64,000 nt of DNA from Lacihabitans soyangensis (GTDB taxonomy: Bacteria; Bacteroidota; Bacteroidia; Cytophagales; Spirosomataceae), in the NCBI RefSeq assembly GCF_024343775.1, contig NZ_RJUF01000194.1:124001-188000 (forward strand). Direction: 5' to 3'. The notes below the pieces were generated by a model that made no database searches, had not been told where the DNA came from, and worked only from the letters and a program-made list of their open reading frames with translations. Position 1 is the first letter of the stretch. Each line of letters starts with the position of its first letter. Of this stretch, positions 58,571 through 64,000 are shown piece by piece. Both the position numbers and the translations under genes were made by a program.

Positions 58571-59644
58571 TCACACAAACTGCTTCCCGTAAGCTTCGGC
58601 TTTTGATACAAATTCTTTTACTTTCTGCTCGTCGTCTTTTTTACAAATCATCAAAACACCGTCAAATTCTGCCACTATGTAACCTTTCAAATCATTGATG
58701 ACCACTAATTTATCTTTCGGGGTTTTTATGATACAATCCTCCACGTTGAATAACATCGCCTTACCATCTATCACGTTGTTGACTTCATCTTTTTCAGAAT
58801 TTTCATAAACAGATTTCCAAGTTCCGAGATCCGACCAACCGATGTCAGAGAGCACAACATACACGTTTTCTGCTTTTTCCATCACGCCGTTGTCAATAGA
58901 AATTGAGCGGCATCTTGGATAAGCAGTGTCAAGAGCTTCTTTTTCTTTGTCGGTATAGAAATGTTTCTGGGCTATTCTGAAGGCATCAGCTACTTCTGGT
59001 AGGTGTGAATCAAAGGCCTTTGTGATTGATTGCAAACTCCAAACGAATATGCCACCGTTCCAGACGTAGTCGCCACTAGCGAGAAACATTTCGGCCAGTT
59101 CTAGGTTGGGCTTTTCTGTAAATGTCCTTACTTTTTTTACTTCATTTACGTCGGTGTCGTCAAACTGTATGTAGCCGTAGCCCGTGTCTGGCCTAGTTGG
59201 TTTTATACCCAATGTGACCAAAACATCGTATTTTGATGAAAAATCTAAAGCCAGATTTATTCTGTTCCTAAACTCTTCCTCTTTCAAAATAATGTGATCC
59301 GCTGGAGCAACAACTATTTGTGCATTGGCATTTTGCTTAGCTATTTTGTACGATGCATAAGCTATACAAGGTGCCGTATTTCTACGACTTGGCTCTAATA
59401 GAATTTGATCATCCGTCAGAAAAGGTAACTGAGTCTTTGTAATTTCAAAATATTCTGGAGAAGTTACAACATATATGTTTTCGTTTGGACAAATACCTAC
59501 AAATCTGTCGGCGGTTTGTTGAATAAGGGTACGGCCCGTTCCCAGTATGTCGTGGAATTGCTTAGGAAACGTTTGACGACTGAAAGGCCAGAACCTGGTC
59601 CCTACCCCTCCTGCCATTATAATCAAGAAATTATTCGATGTCAT
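58571..59644 (-). CDS. manC: Mannose-1-phosphate guanylyltransferase
   Basis: 357 residues. The nucleotidyltransferase core shows LIIMAGGVGTRFWPFSRQTF with KQFHDILGTG, VVAPADHIILKEEEF and FTEKPNLELAEMFLASGDYV with WNGGIFVW. It makes GDP-mannose from mannose-1-phosphate and GTP. The isomerase domain of the bifunctional ManC/ManA type is absent, the usual form in Bacteroidota. It starts 2 bases after the stop of the DUF3089 gene, so they are an operon. GDP-mannose may feed the neighbouring GT39 pathway, but this link is inference. Confidence 0.93.
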   Translation of the reverse strand: MTSNNFLIIMAGGVGTRFWPFSRQTFPKQFHDILGTGRTLIQQTADRFVGICPNENIYVVTSPEYFEITKTQLPFLTDDQILLEPSRRNTAPCIAYASYKIAKQNANAQIVVAPADHIILKEEEFRNRINLALDFSSKYDVLVTLGIKPTRPDTGYGYIQFDDTDVNEVKKVRTFTEKPNLELAEMFLASGDYVWNGGIFVWSLQSITKAFDSHLPEVADAFRIAQKHFYTDKEKEALDTAYPRCRSISIDNGVMEKAENVYVVLSDIGWSDLGTWKSVYENSEKDEVNNVIDGKAMLFNVEDCIIKTPKDKLVVINDLKGYIVAEFDGVLMICKKDDEQKVKEFVSKAEAYGKQFV

Positions 59645-59646
59645 GT

Positions 59647-60690
59647 TTATTCAATATAGTTTTTCACACGCAAAGCTACGTTTTCTCTGACATTCATCCA
59701 AAAAAGATTATAATCGGCAAAATGCCAGATTTTAGTTTTTATAAACGCCTTGCCAAAAACCTTTGGTTTTTTGATCCATAATAACCCCTCAGAGGCTTTA
59801 GAAGATACTATTTGGGGTGATACTTTGAATTTCAGACCAACTGTTCCTTTATGAAGGGAATAATCCGTAAAAATATCTTCATTAGTCCAAATTATGGGAT
59901 TCACGAGTTGTGACTTATGTAATCCATTTTTATAATAATCTGGAAAATAACCATTTGAAAACGTGTTCCAACTCACATACCCGCCAATTTCCTCAGGTTT
60001 TGTACTCAGTTTTATATTCTTAAACATGCTGTCATTTACAGGCATGCCCACCAAATACGCCGTCACAAGTTTTTCTTTAAGTGGTTTTTCATCAAAAAAA
60101 TCTTGTAATAGTCTGATAGCATGCAAAGTACCTTGACTATGAGCAGCTATCAGGATGGGTCTGTTCTGATTGAAGTGGCTGAGATAGTACTCAAAAGCCA
60201 TTTTCACATCGGAGTAGGCCAAATCCAAAGCCTTTTTAGCAGAGACCGAATCCTTTGTCAGGAAAACAGAATAATGAGCCTGTCTGTATCGTGGAGCATA
60301 TACTTTACAGCTTCCGTTAAATACCGTTGCCTGGTTTTTAATGGCTGAGTTATCTATTTTGGCGTTCAGCTTTTGGTCTTCTGTAGAGGCATTCCACGTA
60401 TACTCATTCTCCGGCAATTGGGTGTAAATAGTCGGATAAATATAAAACACATCAGCTGGGGCCTTGGCTTGATTATCGCCCATAACATTCTTGGATTTTG
60501 GAAGAAGGTCAGCCATATCGCTTATCGTAGGCAAAGCGGCCCAACTCTGGTTCTCCGAGTAATTGGGCACTTTAGGCAATGGCCCAACATTGAAGTCATT
60601 GATAATGAGAATTTTATTCTGAGAATTAGCCTCTAGTGACCCCACAACCATGAATAGTACGAATATTTGAGTAAAAATTATTCTAATCAT
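59647..60690 (-). CDS. DUF3089 alpha/beta-hydrolase-like secreted protein
   Basis: 347 residues with a signal peptide (about 1-24). The DUF3089 hydrolase region shows ADVFYIYPTIYTQLPENEYT near residue 75, YSVFLTKDSVSAKKALDLAY and the nucleophile elbow IAAHSQGTLHAIRLL (Ser near residue 188). The C-terminal part has WNTFSNGYFPDYYKNGLHKS. The family is lipase-like with unknown substrate. It is the first gene of an operon with manC and is divergent from the TonB receptor gene at 60788. Confidence 0.82.
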   Translation of the reverse strand: MIRIIFTQIFVLFMVVGSLEANSQNKILIINDFNVGPLPKVPNYSENQSWAALPTISDMADLLPKSKNVMGDNQAKAPADVFYIYPTIYTQLPENEYTWNASTEDQKLNAKIDNSAIKNQATVFNGSCKVYAPRYRQAHYSVFLTKDSVSAKKALDLAYSDVKMAFEYYLSHFNQNRPILIAAHSQGTLHAIRLLQDFFDEKPLKEKLVTAYLVGMPVNDSMFKNIKLSTKPEEIGGYVSWNTFSNGYFPDYYKNGLHKSQLVNPIIWTNEDIFTDYSLHKGTVGLKFKVSPQIVSSKASEGLLWIKKPKVFGKAFIKTKIWHFADYNLFWMNVRENVALRVKNYIE

Positions 60691-60713
60691 TTTATGATTA
60701 TTTTTTGATTTTA

Positions 60714-60745
60714 TTGTATTGAAATAATTTTAATGCTTATTTTTG
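60714..60745 (+). promoter_or_regulatory. Candidate promoter of the TonB-dependent receptor
   Basis: TTG (60714-60716), 21-base spacer and TATTTTTG (60738-60745) fit the Bacteroidota promoter form. The predicted start is about 36 bases before the ATG at 60788. Confidence 0.45.
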
Positions 60746-60787
60746 ACCTTTATTTTCATTCATTAACCAAATAATGCTGCCTTAATT

Positions 60788-63700
60788 ATGAGTAAAATTT
60801 ACCCAAACCTAAAAAAATTATTCCTCTTTGTAGCTATTTGTCTTATTAATGTAAGTTTTACATTCGGACAAACAGTGATTTCAGGAATGATTTCTGACTC
60901 CAAAACCAAAGAGCCTTTGGTGGGTGTGAGTGTGCAAATCAAAGGAAAAGTAATTGGAACTATCACTGACGTAAAAGGAAAGTTTGAATTTACTACATCA
61001 ACTCCATTACCACTTCAATTGGTAATTTCATCAGTTGGCTACAAAGCACAAGAGTATACTGTAAACTCCGAAAATGCAGCCATCAACATCAGTCTTGAAG
61101 ACCAAGACATTATGGGTCAGGAAATTGTAGTATCTGCTTCTCGTGTAGAGGAAAGTGTAATGAAATCTGCCGTCACTGTGGAAAAGTTGGACCTTAGAGC
61201 TATCCGCGAAACAGCTGCTCCAAGTTTTTATGACGCTATCGCTAACATGAAGGGTGTGGATATGACAACTCAGGGCTTATTGTTCAAATCTATAAACATG
61301 AGAGGGTTTGGTGCCACAGGTAACCCTAGAACCGTGCAAATGATAGATGGTATGGATAACTCGGCCCCTGGATTAAATTTCCCAGTGGATAATATCGTGG
61401 GTATGCCAGAATTGGATGTGGAATCAGTTGAAATTTTGCCTGGTGCTGCTTCTGCCTTGTATGGACCAAATGCCATTAACGGTTTAGTTTTGATGAATTC
61501 GAAAAGCCCGTTTTTGTACCAAGGCCTTAGCAGTACATTGAAAACTGGCGTAATGAATGAAAGTAGTAGAACAAGAGCTACAACTCCTTTCTATGACTTT
61601 TCTATCAGATATGCAAAGGCTTTTAATAACAAAACTGCATTTAAATTAAATTTAGCGTATATCGGTGCAGACGACTGGGAGGCCAACAATTATACCAACT
61701 TAAATGTTGGCGGTGTAGAAAATGGCACTAGAGGTGCAGGTGTAGATCCTGATTATGATGGTCAGAATATTTATGGCGATGAAGTACAAGCTAACATGCT
61801 CACAGTAGCCAACGGACTAGTAGCCGCTAAACTTTTGCCAGCCGCAGCTACTGCTCTAATTCCAAATGCTCCTGTAAGTAGAACTGGATTTTTGGAAAGA
61901 GATTTAGTAGACTACAATACGAAATCATTTAAAACTAATGTGGCTTTACACCATAGATTTAGCGAGAAAGTTGAATTTATAGCTCAAGCCAATTTTGGAT
62001 TGGGAACTACCGTATATACAGGAGCCGCTAGATACTCATTATCAAATTTTAGAATAGGCCAATACAAAGCTGAGTTAAAAGGAGATAATTTTAACTTGAG
62101 AGCTTATACAACACTTGAAAATTCAGGTCAATCGTATGCTTCGGGCTTGTCGGCACTAGGTATGCTGAACGAGATCAAACCACATGCAACATGGTTTGGG
62201 CAGTACGTAGGTGCTTTCGCACAAGCCAGAGGTGCTGGACAAGCCGAGGCGGCTGCTCACCTTACCGCAAGAGGGGTTGCTGATGCCGGACTACCAGCTA
62301 CTCAAACTGATGCTCTAAACAACTTGGCGGAAAAATATCACAATATTTCTATTTCACAAGGTGGCGGTGCATTTGACGACAAATCTAAATTATTTCACGC
62401 CGAAGGATTTTATAATTTTAAAAATGAAGTGAAATTCATTGATTTAATGGTAGGTGCCAACGTAAGAAGATACCAATTGGCTTCTAATGGTACTTTGTTC
62501 GCTGATTTGAAAGAAGGTAGATCTGGTGTAATTAACATAGACGAATTTGGGGGATTTTTACAGGCATCAAAGAGCATGTTTAAAGACCATTTTAAGTTGA
62601 CAGGATCAATGAGATATGATAAAAACGAAAACTTTGAAGGTCAGTTTACTCCAAGAATTTCTGGTGTATTTACATTTGGCCAACATAACATTAGATTGTC
62701 ATATCAATCAGGTTTTAGAATTCCTACTACTCAAAACCAGTATATCGATTTGTTTGCAGGAGCGGGAACTTTAATTGGTGGATTACCAGAATTTGATGCG
62801 AGATATAAATTAGCCACAGGTATTCCTGTACAAAGTTTAGCTCCAGCAAATGTTGCTAAATATGCCGCAGATCCAGCTGTTCAAGCCCAAGCTACGCAGT
62901 ATGCAACTGCCGCTGTTACTGCTCAAGCTACACCTGCAATTACGGCTGGAGTGAATGCAGCTATAGAGGCTCAAGTTAAACAAGGAGTTACTGCTGCAAT
63001 TACTCAACAAGTAACAGCTGGAGTTACAGCAGCCATTACACAACAAGTTACAGCTGCCGTAACCGCTCAAGTTACGGCTGCCGTAAATGCTGCAGTTGCC
63101 GCTGGAACATTAACTCAAGCCGCTGCTGCCGCCGCTATACAAGCTCAGGTTGCTGCCGCCTTGCCTGCACAAGTTACAGCTGCCCTAACGGCTAATCTAC
63201 AGGCTGAGGTTGCCAAAGCATTACCTGGAGCCTTGGCCGCAAATTTGAATACTGAAGTTGCAAAAGCTCTTCCAGGTGCATTAGCAGCAAATTTCCAACC
63301 TGCTTTCAACGCGGAACTACAAAAAGCATTAACTGCTAACGTTCCTGGTGTTGTAGCACAGGTATTACCTGCGTTTGCTCTGGCCAAAATACCTAAGTAT
63401 CAAGTTAAAGCCCTACAGCCTGAAAGAATTCAATCTTATGAAATTGGATACAAAGGCTTAATTGGCAAAAAGGTGTTTATTGACGCGTACCATTATTGGA
63501 GTATATATACTAACTTTATCGGTGGCACTTCAATTGTTGTTCCTACTGCACCAGCAGGCCCGGGCTTACCTATCGAATCGGGTGTAGCTAGTGCCTCTAC
63601 CCGTTTGGCATACTCAAGACCTTCGAATACTGGATCAGAAATTAGAGTAAAAGGTTGGGCTGGAAATATTAATTACGCCCTACCAAAAGGATTTAACATT

Positions 63701-64000
63701 GGTGGAAATATCGCCTTTAACGAACTAACAGGTTTTACTGTAACACCTGAGCAACAATATGCTGGCTTTAATACACCTAGATATCGTTATAATGTTAATT
63801 TTGGGAAACGTTTGGGCAGTGGAGATAAAGTAGGATTTAACCTATCGCTCCGTCACCAAGATTCATTTGTTTGGGAATCGTCTTTTGTGATTCCTACAAC
63901 CACAACAAATAATAACTTTACTAACACTACTGTTCCTAAAATTACGAATTTGGATGCACAGGTAAGCTTAAAAGTACCGGCTATGAAGTCTATAATAAAA
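60788..64000 (+). CDS. TonB-dependent receptor with Ala-rich extracellular insert (3' truncated)
   Basis: The frame is open from ATG 60788 to the window end, 1071 residues without a stop, so the C-terminal barrel end is missing. Signal peptide about 1-27 (ending TFGQ). CarboxypepD_reg domain about 28-110 (ISGMISDSKTKEPLVGVSVQ). Plug about 130-240 (INMRGFGATGNPRTVQMIDG, VESVEILPGAASALYGPNAI). A barrel follows, with FRIPTTQNQYIDLFAGAG and YQVKALQPERIQSYEIGYKG as common receptor landmarks. Between these two, at residues about 690-866, lies an Ala/Val/Gln/Thr-rich repetitive stretch that ordinary receptors lack. No SusD partner is visible. It is divergent from the DUF3089-manC operon. Confidence 0.9.
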   Translation, partial: MSKIYPNLKKLFLFVAICLINVSFTFGQTVISGMISDSKTKEPLVGVSVQIKGKVIGTITDVKGKFEFTTSTPLPLQLVISSVGYKAQEYTVNSENAAINISLEDQDIMGQEIVVSASRVEESVMKSAVTVEKLDLRAIRETAAPSFYDAIANMKGVDMTTQGLLFKSINMRGFGATGNPRTVQMIDGMDNSAPGLNFPVDNIVGMPELDVESVEILPGAASALYGPNAINGLVLMNSKSPFLYQGLSSTLKTGVMNESSRTRATTPFYDFSIRYAKAFNNKTAFKLNLAYIGADDWEANNYTNLNVGGVENGTRGAGVDPDYDGQNIYGDEVQANMLTVANGLVAAKLLPAAATALIPNAPVSRTGFLERDLVDYNTKSFKTNVALHHRFSEKVEFIAQANFGLGTTVYTGAARYSLSNFRIGQYKAELKGDNFNLRAYTTLENSGQSYASGLSALGMLNEIKPHATWFGQYVGAFAQARGAGQAEAAAHLTARGVADAGLPATQTDALNNLAEKYHNISISQGGGAFDDKSKLFHAEGFYNFKNEVKFIDLMVGANVRRYQLASNGTLFADLKEGRSGVINIDEFGGFLQASKSMFKDHFKLTGSMRYDKNENFEGQFTPRISGVFTFGQHNIRLSYQSGFRIPTTQNQYIDLFAGAGTLIGGLPEFDARYKLATGIPVQSLAPANVAKYAADPAVQAQATQYATAAVTAQATPAITAGVNAAIEAQVKQGVTAAITQQVTAGVTAAITQQVTAAVTAQVTAAVNAAVAAGTLTQAAAAAAIQAQVAAALPAQVTAALTANLQAEVAKALPGALAANLNTEVAKALPGALAANFQPAFNAELQKALTANVPGVVAQVLPAFALAKIPKYQVKALQPERIQSYEIGYKGLIGKKVFIDAYHYWSIYTNFIGGTSIVVPTAPAGPGLPIESGVASASTRLAYSRPSNTGSEIRVKGWAGNINYALPKGFNIGGNIAFNELTGFTVTPEQQYAGFNTPRYRYNVNFGKRLGSGDKVGFNLSLRHQDSFVWESSFVIPTTTTNNNFTNTTVPKITNLDAQVSLKVPAMKSIIK
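62855..63385 (+). repeat. Degenerate in-frame repeat coding an Ala/Val/Gln/Thr-rich insert
   Basis: Within the receptor gene, units of about 11-12 codons recur: ITQQVTAGVTAA, ITQQVTAAVTA, AQVTAAVNAAV, and later EVAKALPGALAANL, EVAKALPGALAANF. Codons vary between copies (GCT, GCA, GCC for Ala), so the repeats are old or selected at protein level. The frame is kept throughout. Confidence 0.85.

Noticed and set aside
62837-63387. Ser/Cys-rich and Ala-rich reading frames on the minus strand
   Set aside because: They are opposite-strand shadows of the repetitive GCT/GCA/CAA codons in the receptor gene and have no start context or family similarity.

Overview
The window looks like the chromosome of an AT-rich Bacteroidota, most likely a Cytophagales/Spirosomaceae-type bacterium. 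Four things point there. GldH and a RicT/PSP1 protein are encoded together. There are many lipoproteins and TonB-dependent receptors, plus ECF sigma/anti-sigma pairs. Several intergenic regions carry the Bacteroidota promoter form TTTG-N18-20-TAnnTTTG. Shine-Dalgarno sequences are mostly absent. I saw no rRNA, tRNA, CRISPR array, prophage or intact insertion sequence.

Left part (1-12.8 kb): a truncated FGGY sugar kinase, then an ECF sigma factor translationally coupled to a membrane-anchored protein with a C-terminal beta-barrel. A Rieske lipoprotein, a four-helix b561-like protein and YceI follow, together suggesting an envelope redox module. A minus-strand TerC-PlsC-GatC operon, a DUF6807/PmoA-like protein, a coiled-coil protein, a kinase-like orphan and a BatA-type protein come next.

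Middle part (12.8-38.6 kb): L-2-hydroxyglutarate oxidase, a nuoLMN block without the other Nuo genes, VapBC, and a LytS/LytR-type two-component pair in one operon with an S10 peptidase and divergent from an outer-membrane receptor. Then gldH-ricT, purD, a beta-propeller protein, a secreted esterase, a second copy of the 316-residue coiled-coil protein, and a minus-strand run that joins an ECF sigma/anti-sigma pair, a DUF2490 protein and an OmpR-type two-component system.

Right part (38.6-64 kb): a standalone LytTR regulator leads a run of envelope genes (OmpA, a tail-fibre-like protein, small lipoproteins, DUF4412) that ends with a secreted TPR-CHAT protease. After that come a ChbG-like deacetylase, a zinc phospholipase C/S1-P1 type enzyme between hairpin repeats, a GC-rich structured element behind a strong promoter, and a MazG-DUF2480-PnuC operon. 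A large PQQ-dehydrogenase-like secreted protein with an apparent ATT start lies between intact pnuC and a decayed pnuC copy. The window ends with a GT39 glycosyltransferase, ManC, a DUF3089 hydrolase and a truncated TonB-dependent receptor carrying an Ala/Val/Gln/Thr-rich repetitive insert of about 175 residues.

The best candidates for undescribed biology are the GC-rich element with its hairpin promoter (49.39-49.56 kb), the repetitive receptor insert (62.85-63.39 kb), the ATT-start gene flanked by a pnuC duplication (52.2-56.3 kb), and the LytTR-to-CHAT envelope cluster (38.6-46.9 kb).
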